A stretch of DNA of 64,000 nt from Paraburkholderia sp. (GCA_004322045.1 SCRN01000014.1:62001-126000), one strand, 5' to 3'. Positions 26,398 to 36,104 are shown, counted from the first letter of the stretch. The notes: generated by a model from the sequence alone, not told the origin. A program made the numbers and translations.

Positions 26398-27636
26398 CTA
26401 GCCGCGCGCGCCGACCAACTTCTGCGAGCGAGCGACCTTGGCGCAGATATGGCTTCGTGTGGAAGGGTGGATTGGCATGTTGTGCGCCACTTGCGGGAGA
26501 TGATCCGCGGCCTCGCGCACTTCATCGACGACCGCAACCGCTGCCGTCTTCTCGAGCCCTGCTTTCGCCGCGAGGTCGAGCAAGTGCGAGCGCTCGATCT
26601 GCTTCGCCTCGCCGCAAACATCCATCTGGTGATAGCCGCCCGGCCCTTCGTTGAAGGTCAGATCGTACCCTGGAGCAACGCACCACGAGCCATCGCGTCG
26701 CATCAGGAACGACAGATTCTTAGAATGGTCGTCTCGGTTATGAAAGACCACATTGAATGCACAGCGGCGGTACATCTGAAGCACTTCACGCTCGTCCGCC
26801 GTCAAGAAGCGTGTGAGTCTGAGCACCGACAGATAGTCGAGCGTGGGATGCCTGAAGTCGGCATGCGCCAACCCGGAAACCGTATGCACGGGAACGCGCA
26901 TTCCGCCCACGCGGTCGAACCGCTCGATGCCGAAAGCCGTCAAGTCGCCGCCAAGACAGAAGTAGTGTGTCGCCGGCATGGGAATCCCGGCCAGACGGGC
27001 CATGTCGGCGTAGACATACTCGATCGCGCAAACCTCTGGTGCCTCGTTCTGCCCTGGGAATTTGACGAGCCACGGCGCCCCACCTCCCTCCTCCGACATG
27101 GTCGCGATGCTCGTCGTCCAATCGAGGTTCACTCGCACTTTGGGGCGCGCGCCATGGGGAGAACCACCCATCAGCGCCAGGTCGCGCAGCATGTCCTCAC
27201 TATTGCTATTGCCCGAAAAAACCTGGCGCACGCTGCCGGCGATCCGCAGCAGATCGACGTCGTGCTTTTCGAGGTGCTGCGCGGCCGGCGGCTCGAACGC
27301 CAGCGCACCCATGGCATCCTCGCCGATGAAGGCCAGCCTATCGAGTGGGGATATCGAACCGGTGTCGACGCCATTCTTGCGAAAGAGACGGTCCATCACC
27401 AACATGCCCCAACCGTCCGGCAATGCATCGCTCACCAGGCCCGGCAGGCGTTGCTGATGCAACGGAAAGCCGCCGTAAGCCTCGCGGGCAAGCCCCAAAT
27501 GGAACGGTGACAGCTCGAGCGCGCGAGCCAGCGCATCCGGCGTGTATTGAAACAGCAGCTCGCGGCCATCGTCCGCCAGCTGCGCAAGCGGGAAGCGTTC
27601 GCCCCACCCGGCGTACATGACGGTGAGCTTCTTCAC
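26398..27636 (-). CDS. hipA: type II toxin-antitoxin toxin, HipA family Ser/Thr kinase
   Basis: A 412-residue HipA-type kinase; HipA of E. coli phosphorylates glutamyl-tRNA synthetase and causes persistence. The Gly-rich loop GGSPHGARPK at 157-166 includes the serine that is autophosphorylated in HipA. The ATP-binding lysine is Lys192 (WLVKFPG). The catalytic loop is HNRDDHSKN with Asp302, and the metal-binding Asp325 lies in GYDLTF. All key residues are present, so it should be active. The start is GTG at 27636, overlapping the hipB stop by four bases. It splits the flagellin genes from the glycosylation genes, which suggests insertion. Confidence 0.93.
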   Translation of the reverse strand: MKKLTVMYAGWGERFPLAQLADDGRELLFQYTPDALARALELSPFHLGLAREAYGGFPLHQQRLPGLVSDALPDGWGMLVMDRLFRKNGVDTGSISPLDRLAFIGEDAMGALAFEPPAAQHLEKHDVDLLRIAGSVRQVFSGNSNSEDMLRDLALMGGSPHGARPKVRVNLDWTTSIATMSEEGGGAPWLVKFPGQNEAPEVCAIEYVYADMARLAGIPMPATHYFCLGGDLTAFGIERFDRVGGMRVPVHTVSGLAHADFRHPTLDYLSVLRLTRFLTADEREVLQMYRRCAFNVVFHNRDDHSKNLSFLMRRDGSWCVAPGYDLTFNEGPGGYHQMDVCGEAKQIERSHLLDLAAKAGLEKTAAVAVVDEVREAADHLPQVAHNMPIHPSTRSHICAKVARSQKLVGARG

Positions 27637-27941
27637 GTTTCGTCCTTTTTGTGGCGGGCACGGCGACGCGAACGATTGGCAGCTTCCATCTGCTCGATAG
27701 TGGCAGGACGGACCACGAATACCGGCTCCAATTGCTGAAGCAGCCCAAGCGTGCCGGCCACGCGCAGCAGCACCTCCACTGTAACCAGGCCCGTGCGTTC
27801 GAGGCTGCGCAAGGCGCCAAGGGATACACCCGCACGCGCCGCTACCTCAGCTTGCGATTGATTGAGCGACAGGCGACGCGTTCGCAAGCGCCGCCCGAGT
27901 TCGCTCGCCACTTCGAGAGGGGTCGCAAGCTTAAAGAGCAT
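27633..27941 (-). CDS. hipB: HipB-like antitoxin, XRE-family DNA-binding protein
   Basis: A 102-residue protein with a helix-turn-helix at about residues 15-65 (LSLNQSQAEVAARAGVSLGALRSLERTG). A basic tail follows (EAANRSRRRARHKKDET). It neutralises HipA and represses the operon. The start at 27941 leaves the inverted-repeat operator at 27945-27983 just upstream. Its 3' end is coupled to hipA by a GTGA overlap. Confidence 0.92.
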   Translation of the reverse strand: MLFKLATPLEVASELGRRLRTRRLSLNQSQAEVAARAGVSLGALRSLERTGLVTVEVLLRVAGTLGLLQQLEPVFVVRPATIEQMEAANRSRRRARHKKDET

Positions 27942-27944
27942 TAA

Positions 27945-28008
27945 AATGACAATTATCGCCGAAAAACACGGATAACTGTCATTATAATGGTTGTTACGAG
28001 ACACGCAA
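27945..28008 (-). promoter_or_regulatory. hipBA promoter with inverted-repeat operator
   Basis: Arms AATGACAATTATC (27945-27957) and GATAACTGTCATT (27971-27983) form a 13-base inverted repeat with one mismatch, centred about 20 bases before hipB. On the minus strand a TATAAT box (27981-27986) overlaps the distal arm, with a possible -35 TTGCGT at 28003-28008 (16-base spacer). This fits autorepression by HipB. Confidence 0.75.
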
Positions 28009-28033
28009 CACGATGACGACTCCCATCGAGATG

Positions 28034-30004
28034 TTAGGCGATAGAGGCTCGCCACATCCGCTCGAACTCGCTTTCCAGCGTGCGCGCAAAGCGGTCCGGG
28101 CTGCACAGCGTCGAATTCAACACACGTTCGCGCAACCCGCCGCGCAACGCCGCCAGCGCTGGCCGCTGGCGCACGAAGGCGGCGGCGAGGGCCACGTAGG
28201 CGTCGTCGTCGGCTGCGATCCAATCGCCAAGGTCGGCGCTATGGAGCACGCTTTCGCACAAGTGCCCGAGGAAGCGATCGCCATGCCGGCACAACACCGG
28301 CACCCCCATCCACAAACTTTCCGCAGTGGTCGTCCCGCCCGGATACGGGAAGGGGCTCAACGAAATGTCGACGCGGTTGTAAGCGGCCAAGTAGTCCGCC
28401 CGCGGCGACGGTCCTTCCATCACCAAACGATCGGCCGCGACGCCATGCGCGGCGAAGCGCTCGAGCGTGGCCGCGCGCTGCGCGGCGTCGGCGAGTTGCT
28501 GCGCTTTCAAGAAGAGTTTGGCGTCGGGCACGGCATGCAGAATGCGCGACCATACAGCCACCACGCGATCGTTGACCTTTACGAGATCGCTGAAGCAGCC
28601 GAACGTCACGGGGTGCGCCGTATCGGCGAGCCGCGCGGCATCGATCTCGACAGCAGGCTCAGGAGGCGTAAAGCACAGATAGCCGTGCGGCAACCGCCAC
28701 GGCCGTTCCACGAAATGCTCGGCTTCCTCAGGCGGCAGCACCCATTGATCGCCGAGCACATAGTCGATCGCCGGCAATCCCGTCGAAGCGAAATAGCCGA
28801 TCCAACTCGCCTGCACCGGCGCAGGCTTCCATGCGAACACGGGTAGGCGATTGCTGTCGGTGTGGCCCGACATGTCGAGCAAGATATGCACGCCGTCGTT
28901 GCGTATCGTCGCCGCCGCCGCTTCGTCGGCGAGCCCGACGAGCGAGCGCCATTGCGCGAAGCGCGGCTTCAAGCGCTGCGTCAGCGCGTCCTCGTAAGGG
29001 CGCGTCGAATAAGCGAACAATTGCACGCGCGCGGGATCCAAATGGGCCAGCACGCTTTCCAGGAAGAATCCGACCGGGTGCGTGCGGAAATCGCCCGATA
29101 CGAAGCCGATGCGCAGCGCAGTGCCCGGCGCTCGATCGACGAGCCAATCCGTAAAAGGCCGGGCCTGCGCTCCTGCGTATCGGCCAAATGCCTGCGCCTC
29201 GACCAAGTAATCGCGCGGCGCGACATCCTGGGCGAAGCTCAACGTAAAGAGCAGATTGCTCCAAGCCTCGCCCCATGACGGGCGCAGCGCGAGCGCCTGC
29301 CGGAACGCCTCGATCGCCGCTTTGTGCTCGCCCGTCTCGCGCAGCACGATGCCCAGGTTCAAGGCGACTTGCGGCTCTTGCGGCAGCAGCGAGCGAGCTT
29401 GCAGATAGCACGCGGCTGCATCGGCCAGCTTGTTCTGCGTCTTCAACGCATTGCCCAGATTGTTGTATGCCTGGCCGAAGCCCGGCTGCAACGCGATCGC
29501 CCGGCGGCAGTGATCGGCGGCCGCCTCGGCTTCGCCGAGTTCGCGCAGCACGTTGCCGAGATTGCTGTGCGCTTCGGCGAAATCGGGATTGATTGCAAGC
29601 GACTTGCGAAAACTCGCCGCGGCCGCGGCGGGCAGGCGCATATCGAGCAGCGCCATGCCGATGTTGTTGTGCGCCCGAAAATGATTCGGATCGAGCGCGA
29701 CCGCCTGCTCATGGCTTTCGACCGCAGCGGCAAGCTTGCCCCAGCTTCTGAGCGCGCAGCCGAGATTGTCGAAGTAGACGGCCTGCGGGCTGATCTCGAT
29801 CGCACGGCTGATCGAATCGAGCGCATCGGCATAACGCGACTCCTGCATCGCGACGACGCCCAGCAGATGCCAAGCATCGGCATGCCGCGGCATGCGCGCA
29901 AGCGCCGCCTCGTAGCGGGCGCGGGCCTCTTGCAAGCGGCCGCTTCGATGATGGACGAGAGCGTCTTCGACGAGTGCGTTGGCACCCTGATCGATCGCCG
30001 TCAT
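28034..30004 (-). CDS. TPR-containing O-GlcNAc-transferase-like glycosyltransferase (GT41), copy 3
   Basis: A 656-residue cytoplasmic protein. About seven tetratricopeptide repeats fill residues 8-250 and present the acceptor. The C-terminal GT41 domain (about 295-650) has RTHPVGFFLESVL, ILLDMSGHTDSNRLPVFAWKPAPVQ and SPFPYPGGTTTAESLWMGVPV, the O-GlcNAc transferase signatures. Its ATG overlaps the stop of the upstream paralogue by four bases. In Caulobacter the TPR protein FlmG transfers pseudaminic acid to flagellin; the proximity of fliC and the pse genes makes this the best model, by inference. Confidence 0.88.
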   Translation of the reverse strand: MTAIDQGANALVEDALVHHRSGRLQEARARYEAALARMPRHADAWHLLGVVAMQESRYADALDSISRAIEISPQAVYFDNLGCALRSWGKLAAAVESHEQAVALDPNHFRAHNNIGMALLDMRLPAAAAASFRKSLAINPDFAEAHSNLGNVLRELGEAEAAADHCRRAIALQPGFGQAYNNLGNALKTQNKLADAAACYLQARSLLPQEPQVALNLGIVLRETGEHKAAIEAFRQALALRPSWGEAWSNLLFTLSFAQDVAPRDYLVEAQAFGRYAGAQARPFTDWLVDRAPGTALRIGFVSGDFRTHPVGFFLESVLAHLDPARVQLFAYSTRPYEDALTQRLKPRFAQWRSLVGLADEAAAATIRNDGVHILLDMSGHTDSNRLPVFAWKPAPVQASWIGYFASTGLPAIDYVLGDQWVLPPEEAEHFVERPWRLPHGYLCFTPPEPAVEIDAARLADTAHPVTFGCFSDLVKVNDRVVAVWSRILHAVPDAKLFLKAQQLADAAQRAATLERFAAHGVAADRLVMEGPSPRADYLAAYNRVDISLSPFPYPGGTTTAESLWMGVPVLCRHGDRFLGHLCESVLHSADLGDWIAADDDAYVALAAAFVRQRPALAALRGGLRERVLNSTLCSPDRFARTLESEFERMWRASIA

Positions 30005-32283
30005 GCTGCGATCTCCTTCAATTTCGTTTGCCACATCCGTTCGATCGCGGTCATCCAATTGCCGGCGAAGCGCTGCGCGTCGGCTAGCGGCGAGCGTTCC
30101 ACGCGTTCGCGCAAGCCTGCTCGCAGTGCCGCCAACGCCGCCAGATTGGCCGTCGCGGCGATAGCGCGCGCCACGTAGTCTTCGGTATCGGCGGCGATCC
30201 AATCGGTGAGGCCAACCGTCTCGAGCACCATTTCGCCGAGGTGCGAGAGGAAACGATCGCCACGCCGAGTCAGCACCGGCACGCCCATCCATAGACCTTC
30301 GACGCTGGTCGTGCCGCCCGGATAGGGAAACGGATCGAGCGCGAGGTCGACGCGATGATAGGTCGAGAAATACTGCTCGCGCGAGGATGGCCCTTCCAGC
30401 AGCAGACGCGATGCATCGATGCCGTACGCCGAGAAGCGCGCGAGCGTATCGCGCAAGATCGACGGTTCGCCGAGCTGATGGTTCTTCAACAGCAAGCGCG
30501 AACGCGGCGCGCCGTGCAGGATCCGCGACCAGACCTCGAGGACCCCATCGTTGAGCTTCTTATGGTTGTTCAAGCACCCGAACGTGAAGCCATCGTTACC
30601 GAGCGCGGGCAGAGAATTCACCGCGATAGCTTCGCTCGGCAGCGTGAAGCACAGGTAGCTGTCGGGCAGGCGCCAAATGCGTTCGGTGTACTGCGCTTCC
30701 TCTCCGGGCGGCACGACATGGGGATCGGCCAGCACATAGTCGATTTCCGATAGGCCCGTCGTCGCGAAGTACCCGAGCCAACTGATCTGCAACGGTGCGG
30801 GCCGCCATGCAAACATCGGCAGCCGGTTGCGCCCCGTGTGCCCCGATAGGTCGACGAGTACGTCGATGCGATCGTCGACGATGCGCTGCGCGAGCGCGGC
30901 GTCGTCCATTTCGGCCACATGGCGCCACAGTGCGAAGCGCGGCTTGATGCGGGCCGTGAGCTCGTCGCTATGCAAAGCGTTCGAGTAAGCGATCGGCTCG
31001 ATGCGGCTGCGGTCCAGTTGCGTCAGCACCGATTCGAAGAAGTAGCCCACGGGGTGCTTGCGCAAATCCGCCGACACGAAGCCTACGCGCAGCGCACGGC
31101 CCGTACGCGCGCCATCGCCCAAGGCCGGCCACTGCGTATAGGGCTTCGCGCGCGCACGCATTCTTTCGCCGAAGTACCGGGCGTCGGCTAGATGTGTTTC
31201 GGGCGACCATTCCGGCACGTACGATTGCCCGAACAGCACACACGTATGCGATTCGCCGAAATCGGGGTTCAAGGCAAGGGCGTCGCGATAGCAGGCGAGC
31301 GCGGCATCGGGCTCGCCGAGATCGGCGAGGATCGTGCCGAGGTTGTTGTGGAACGACGGCGTGTCCGCACGCAGCTCGATCGCGCGACGCGCATAGGCAA
31401 GCGCGCGCTCGGGCGCGTTCAAGCGCCGCAGCGCATTGGCGAGGTTGTGATAGGCATCGGCGAAATCCGGATCGAGTGCGATCGCGCGCTCGTAGCAAGG
31501 CAAAGCCTCTGGCACGCGCCCGGCGCCGTTCAGCGCATTGCCCAGCGTGTTGTATGCCTGCGCCGATGCGGGCGTGAGTTCGGCGACGCGCCGGTACGCT
31601 TCGATCGCGCCGGCGATATCGCCGCGATGCATCAGGATGCCGGCGAGCTTGTCATGAGCGGCGGCCAACTGCGGCGCGAGCTTGACGCTTTCACGCAGGC
31701 ATTCGAGCGCCGCATCGCCGTGGCCTTTCGCCTGCAAAGCGACGCCGAGGTTCAAGTGAGCCTCGGCAAACTCCGGCTTCGCTTCGATCGCCTTGCCGTA
31801 TGCGGCGATGGCGGCATCGAGTTGCGCCAGGTCCTTCAGCGCATTGCCCAGATTGTTGTACGCCTCGGCATAGCCTGGCTTGAGCTCGATCGCGCGAGCG
31901 CAGCTCGACATCGCCGCGGCGGCGTCGCCCGTTTCGCGCAGCGCGTTGCCGAGATTGTTATGCGCTTCGGCATAGTCGGGCTTGAGCGCCACGGCGCGGC
32001 GATAGGCGTCGATGGACTCATGGAGCGATTTGGCGTCGCGCAGTGCGTTGCCCAGATTGTTGTAATAGATCGAGCTCGGCGCAAGCGCGATCGATTCCCG
32101 CATCAGCGCGATGCCGGGTTCGGTCTGACCGATCTGGCACGCGAGCAGCCCCATGAAGTGGAGCGCATCGGCGTGCTTCGGCTGCTTGGCGAGGATGCGC
32201 GCGTATAGCGCTTTGGCATCGGCAAGCCGCCCCGCCTGGTGATGCGCCAGCGCGGCGTTGAGCCACTGGGCCGTGTCTTGCAT
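30001..32283 (-). CDS. TPR-containing O-GlcNAc-transferase-like glycosyltransferase (GT41), copy 2
   Basis: A 760-residue paralogue of its two neighbours with the longest repeat array: about ten TPRs over residues 5-350, many with the YAEAHNNLGNALR pattern. The GT41 domain runs from about 398 to 755 and includes RKHPVGYFFESVL, VLVDLSGHTGRNRLPMFAWRPAPLQ and DPFPYPGGTTSVEGLWMGVPV. The longer TPR superhelix suggests a different acceptor or additional partners. The start at 32283 follows the copy 1 gene by 61 bases; its end overlaps copy 3. Confidence 0.88.
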   Translation of the reverse strand: MQDTAQWLNAALAHHQAGRLADAKALYARILAKQPKHADALHFMGLLACQIGQTEPGIALMRESIALAPSSIYYNNLGNALRDAKSLHESIDAYRRAVALKPDYAEAHNNLGNALRETGDAAAAMSSCARAIELKPGYAEAYNNLGNALKDLAQLDAAIAAYGKAIEAKPEFAEAHLNLGVALQAKGHGDAALECLRESVKLAPQLAAAHDKLAGILMHRGDIAGAIEAYRRVAELTPASAQAYNTLGNALNGAGRVPEALPCYERAIALDPDFADAYHNLANALRRLNAPERALAYARRAIELRADTPSFHNNLGTILADLGEPDAALACYRDALALNPDFGESHTCVLFGQSYVPEWSPETHLADARYFGERMRARAKPYTQWPALGDGARTGRALRVGFVSADLRKHPVGYFFESVLTQLDRSRIEPIAYSNALHSDELTARIKPRFALWRHVAEMDDAALAQRIVDDRIDVLVDLSGHTGRNRLPMFAWRPAPLQISWLGYFATTGLSEIDYVLADPHVVPPGEEAQYTERIWRLPDSYLCFTLPSEAIAVNSLPALGNDGFTFGCLNNHKKLNDGVLEVWSRILHGAPRSRLLLKNHQLGEPSILRDTLARFSAYGIDASRLLLEGPSSREQYFSTYHRVDLALDPFPYPGGTTSVEGLWMGVPVLTRRGDRFLSHLGEMVLETVGLTDWIAADTEDYVARAIAATANLAALAALRAGLRERVERSPLADAQRFAGNWMTAIERMWQTKLKEIAA

Positions 32284-32344
32284 GGTCGATCCGGTTAGGG
32301 AAGATCGATATGGCGCGCAACGGCGCGCCGAGTCTCGTATGCCG

Positions 32345-34375
32345 TCATGTCGTCGCCTTCGATAGCGACGCCGCGGCTGAGGCCGAGCCGGCGATGCGGG
32401 CGACGCCGTCGCGCCACATCGCTTCGAGCGCGGCTTCGAGGTGGCGCGCGTAGCGTGCTGCGTCGCACAGTGGCGACGCAAGCAGCGCCGTGCGCAGGCT
32501 CGAACGCAACACCGCCAGCCGCGGCGCATCGGCTGCGAAGGCGACGGCCTTGGCGACGTAATCGTCGTCGTCCGCGGCGATCCAATCGACGAGGCCCGCC
32601 GAATGCAGCATGCTCGCGCAGATGTTCGACAAGAAGCGATCGCCGCGCCGGCACAGCACGGGCACCCCCATCCACAGGCCTTCGACGCTCGTCGTGCCGC
32701 CGGGATAGGGGAAGGGGCTGAGCGCGATGTCGATGCGGTTGTAGGCCGCGAAATATTCGGCGCGCGGCGAGCGCCCTTCCAACGTCAGCCGCGATGCATC
32801 GATGCCGCGCGCGGCGAACCGGGCAAGCGTGGTCTCGCGCGTGGGTGCATCGTCGAGCTGCTTGGCCTTGAGGAACAAGCGCGAATGCGGAACGGCGTGC
32901 AAGATGCGCGCCCAGACATCGACGACGCCCTCGTTCATCTTCATCAAGTGGTTGAAGCAACCGAACGTCACGTGGCCTTGCGAGGCGAGCGGCAACGGAC
33001 CGATGGCGACTTGCTCGGCCGGTGGTGTAAAGCACAGGTAGCTGTCGGGCAAGCGCCACAGCCTTTCCGTGTAAAACGCTTGCGCATTGGGTGGCAGCAC
33101 GTGCGCGTCACCGAGCAAATAGTCCATGGCCGGCAAGCCCGTGCTGGCGAAATAGCCGAGCCAGCTCGCTTGCACGGGCGCGGGACGCCAGGCGAACAAC
33201 GGCAAGCGGTTGAAATTCATGTGGCCAGATAGATCGAGCAACACATCGATGCGATCGTCGCGGATGCGCGCGGCCGCTTGCTCGTCGTTCATCGAGGCGA
33301 GCGGCGTCCAGGCAGAGAAGTACGGTTTGATGCGGGCAGTGAGCGCATCCTCCAAGCGGCGCGTCGGGTAAGCAACGAGTTCGATTCTGCTGCGGTCCAG
33401 ATGCGCGAGGATGCTTTCGAGGAAGTGGCCCGTGGGATGAGTCTTCAGATCGCCGGAGACGAGGCCGATGCGCAGGGGCGCTGGCCGCGGGCCGAGGGGG
33501 ACGAGCCACTCGCGCCACGGCTTCGCTTTGGCCGTGGCGATGCGGCCGAATTCGGCGGCCTCGGCCAAATAGTCGGCCTGGCTCAAATCGTCGCGGTAAC
33601 TCAAGATGAACAACAGGTTGCTGCGCGCTTCGACGAGATCGGGCTTGAGTGCGATGGCGCGGCGGTAGGCCTCGATGGCGGCGTCCAGGTCGCCGAGATC
33701 GACGAGGGCGTTGGCGAGGTTGTTGTGGGCTTCGGCGTAGTCGGGTTTCAACGCGATGACCGTCCTGAAGCACTCGACCGCTTCGGCAAAATGGCCCTGG
33801 TCGCGCAGCAAGTTGCCAAGGTTGTTGTGCGCGGGCACGTAGTCGTGCTTCAGGGCGATGGCCTGACGAAAGCTCTCGACCGCCGCCGCCCGCATGCCGC
33901 GCGCCGACAAAGCATTGCCGAGATTGCCGTAGAATATCTCGCTCTCGCGCTGATTCAGCGCGCGCATGATCCATTCGATCGCCTCAGCATAGTCACCGTT
34001 GTGATAAGCGACGAGACCGAGCAAATGCAGCGCATCCGCGTGGTTGGGATCGGCGGCGAGGATCTGCCGATAAACGAACGCCGCATCGGCGAAGCGTCCT
34101 GCTTGCTGCAGGGCTAACCCCGACTCGATTGGGGGCACTGCCAACGGCGAAGGCGAAACTGGCGGGAGCGCAGACGACGCAAGCGAGCTCGATGACTGCG
34201 CGACCTGCAATCGCCCAGCGATCGCGGGGGGCTCAATGAACCGCACGCTGCCGGCGGCGGACTGCACCGCCGCCGGCAACGCGGCTTGTATCAGCTCGCC
34301 TTCCCGCCCCGCCCCCGACGTTTCGAGAGGATCGGCGAAGAGCTGGCGAGTGATCCGCTTATGCTCATTGTCCAT
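32345..34375 (-). CDS. TPR-containing O-GlcNAc-transferase-like glycosyltransferase (GT41), copy 1
   Basis: A 676-residue paralogue. Residues 1-82 are a Ser/Pro/Ala-rich, probably disordered extension absent from the other two copies. About five TPRs follow (83-260), then the GT41 domain (about 300-660) with KTHPTGHFLESIL, VLLDLSGHMNFNRLPLFAWRPAPVQ and SPFPYPGGTTSVEGLWMGVPV. GHM replaces the GHT seen in the other copies. The ATG at 34375 lies 11 bases inside the upstream glycosyltransferase gene, so translation is coupled. Confidence 0.87.
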   Translation of the reverse strand: MDNEHKRITRQLFADPLETSGAGREGELIQAALPAAVQSAAGSVRFIEPPAIAGRLQVAQSSSSLASSALPPVSPSPLAVPPIESGLALQQAGRFADAAFVYRQILAADPNHADALHLLGLVAYHNGDYAEAIEWIMRALNQRESEIFYGNLGNALSARGMRAAAVESFRQAIALKHDYVPAHNNLGNLLRDQGHFAEAVECFRTVIALKPDYAEAHNNLANALVDLGDLDAAIEAYRRAIALKPDLVEARSNLLFILSYRDDLSQADYLAEAAEFGRIATAKAKPWREWLVPLGPRPAPLRIGLVSGDLKTHPTGHFLESILAHLDRSRIELVAYPTRRLEDALTARIKPYFSAWTPLASMNDEQAAARIRDDRIDVLLDLSGHMNFNRLPLFAWRPAPVQASWLGYFASTGLPAMDYLLGDAHVLPPNAQAFYTERLWRLPDSYLCFTPPAEQVAIGPLPLASQGHVTFGCFNHLMKMNEGVVDVWARILHAVPHSRLFLKAKQLDDAPTRETTLARFAARGIDASRLTLEGRSPRAEYFAAYNRIDIALSPFPYPGGTTSVEGLWMGVPVLCRRGDRFLSNICASMLHSAGLVDWIAADDDDYVAKAVAFAADAPRLAVLRSSLRTALLASPLCDAARYARHLEAALEAMWRDGVARIAGSASAAASLSKATT

Positions 34376-36104
34376 ACTTGCGCAGATAGCGTTCGTAGGC
34401 GGCGCGCCAAGGTGGCGAATTAAACGCGCCGGCGCTCTCATGCACGACGTTGATCGGCCAGGTGCCCATGCGCAGGCCCTTGAGCTCAGCTTGCCGACAA
34501 AAGTCCATGTCGTAAAAGTGGAACTCGAACTGCTCGTCGAAGCGCGTACCCGATTCGATCAAATGCGTGCTGTCGGCGATCAGCATAAGCCCGTCGAGCA
34601 GCTTGCATTCGACACCGGACGGCCCGAAATACGAGATCTCATCGCACGGAAAACCCTTGCCGTGCCCCACCGTGCCACTCAGATACTCTGGGCTGTCCCA
34701 CTTGAAGTCAGACGTCGCGAACGCCCACGCGGGCTGAAGCGGCAGGCGGCGGCGGTTGCCGGCGAGACCAACGATATCGAATTGCGCGAGCGCTTCATGA
34801 ATACGAGTGATCCAGAAGAAATCCTGGATCGATACGTCGTCGTGCACGAATACGAGAATCGCGGGGTTCGATGCAGCCTGCTCGATCGCAGCGTTGTAAA
34901 GCGTCGCAAGGCCTGTCGTGTTGTTATCGAATAGCAGCACCTCGGGCGGTCGTGCATGACGCTGCACAGCCAGTGACCGACCCAGCGCCGTCTCACGCAT
35001 GAAACTCGCCCTCGAGCAGCGCGTCGCGCAAACGAGGCGAATCGGCTTGTCGGCCGAATCCGCAGCGGACGCGACAGACCTAGCCGGCGCCTGCGAGGCG
35101 GCCGCGGTAGCTTGCGCAGCCGGCTCTCGGACGCGCTCCGTCGGAGGCCCCTCACATTGCGCCACGCGGGCCGCGACAATGCTCCGGGCATGCGCGAGAT
35201 CGGCCTGGAAGCGCTCGCTGTCGAATAGCTCGTGCGGCGCACGCGTCGTCAACTCGGGGAGATTGGCTTGGAATCGCGCGATCTCGGGCAGGCGGTCCAC
35301 ATAGGACGCGTAATACTGAGATAAGCGCTGCGTAGCTGCGGCGAACGCCCCCCCGCTCAAGGCGCCGCTCGCGGCTTCGCCGCGCACCAGCAACTCCCAT
35401 TCGTAGAGACCTGCGCTATACGTAGGCATCGTCTCCGGCGAAATCTGCTTGCTCTCGGGGGAGCGGCGCAGCATGCTCCAATAGCCGCCGACTGCCAGCA
35501 GCGGACCGCGTGCCGCGAGGTTCAAGTACGTTGCCACGTCGGTCAGGAAATCGAGCCTGACGGAACGGTATGCGAACAAGTCAGGCTCGGCCACTCGCTG
35601 TCGATCAATCATGACGTTGCTCATCTCGCCGACAAAATTTTGCATCGGCGCCACCATGTCCCTGACAAGCAAATCGTGGCCGATCAGCGCCCGCTCTCCT
35701 ACCTTCAACAGCGGCGCCGGCACGTGCACGATGGCGTCATGCTCGTCGACGAGCACGCGCCCATGAAACGCGAGCGTCGATTCCGGATGCAGGCGCAGTG
35801 CTTCGACCAGTACCTGAATCGACGTCGGCATCAACATGTCCGCGTCGGCCAGCCACTTCACATACCGGCCTCGCGCGCAGGACCAGAGCGCCAGGGCAGT
35901 ACGCGTCTTGTCATTGAAACCACAATGGACGTATCGAATACGCGCGTCGTCCAGTGCGTCAACGATCGGCGCCAATGTGCCGCCGGGCGTGTCGTCGCCC
36001 ACCACAATCTCGATGTCGTCGAAGGTTTGGTGCTGTGCGCTGACCAACGCCCGGCCTAAATAATCGGCTCGGCGCGCGGGGATCAGAATGCTGACGGTAG
36101 CCAT
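34365..36104 (-). CDS. two-domain glycosyltransferase (GT2 plus GT-A-like)
   Basis: A 579-residue protein with two catalytic-looking halves. Residues 1-250 are a GT2 domain (VSILIPARRADYLGRALVSAQ; Asp-rich motif DADM at 87-90). A Pro/Ala linker spans about 315-350. Residues 351-579 resemble the StrF-like glycosyltransferase group, with LLFDNNTTGLATLYNAAIEQA and FVHDDVSIQDFFW as the acidic motif. No membrane segment. It sits at the head of the GT41 genes and probably adds sugars in the same flagellin or surface glycan. Specificity is unknown. Confidence 0.85.
   Translation of the reverse strand: MATVSILIPARRADYLGRALVSAQHQTFDDIEIVVGDDTPGGTLAPIVDALDDARIRYVHCGFNDKTRTALALWSCARGRYVKWLADADMLMPTSIQVLVEALRLHPESTLAFHGRVLVDEHDAIVHVPAPLLKVGERALIGHDLLVRDMVAPMQNFVGEMSNVMIDRQRVAEPDLFAYRSVRLDFLTDVATYLNLAARGPLLAVGGYWSMLRRSPESKQISPETMPTYSAGLYEWELLVRGEAASGALSGGAFAAATQRLSQYYASYVDRLPEIARFQANLPELTTRAPHELFDSERFQADLAHARSIVAARVAQCEGPPTERVREPAAQATAAASQAPARSVASAADSADKPIRLVCATRCSRASFMRETALGRSLAVQRHARPPEVLLFDNNTTGLATLYNAAIEQAASNPAILVFVHDDVSIQDFFWITRIHEALAQFDIVGLAGNRRRLPLQPAWAFATSDFKWDSPEYLSGTVGHGKGFPCDEISYFGPSGVECKLLDGLMLIADSTHLIESGTRFDEQFEFHFYDMDFCRQAELKGLRMGTWPINVVHESAGAFNSPPWRAAYERYLRKYGQ

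Noticed and set aside
28034-34375. A single large gene broken by frameshifts into three GT41 frames
   Set aside because: Each frame has its own start, TPR block and full C-terminal GT41 domain, with normal ATGA or short-gap junctions.
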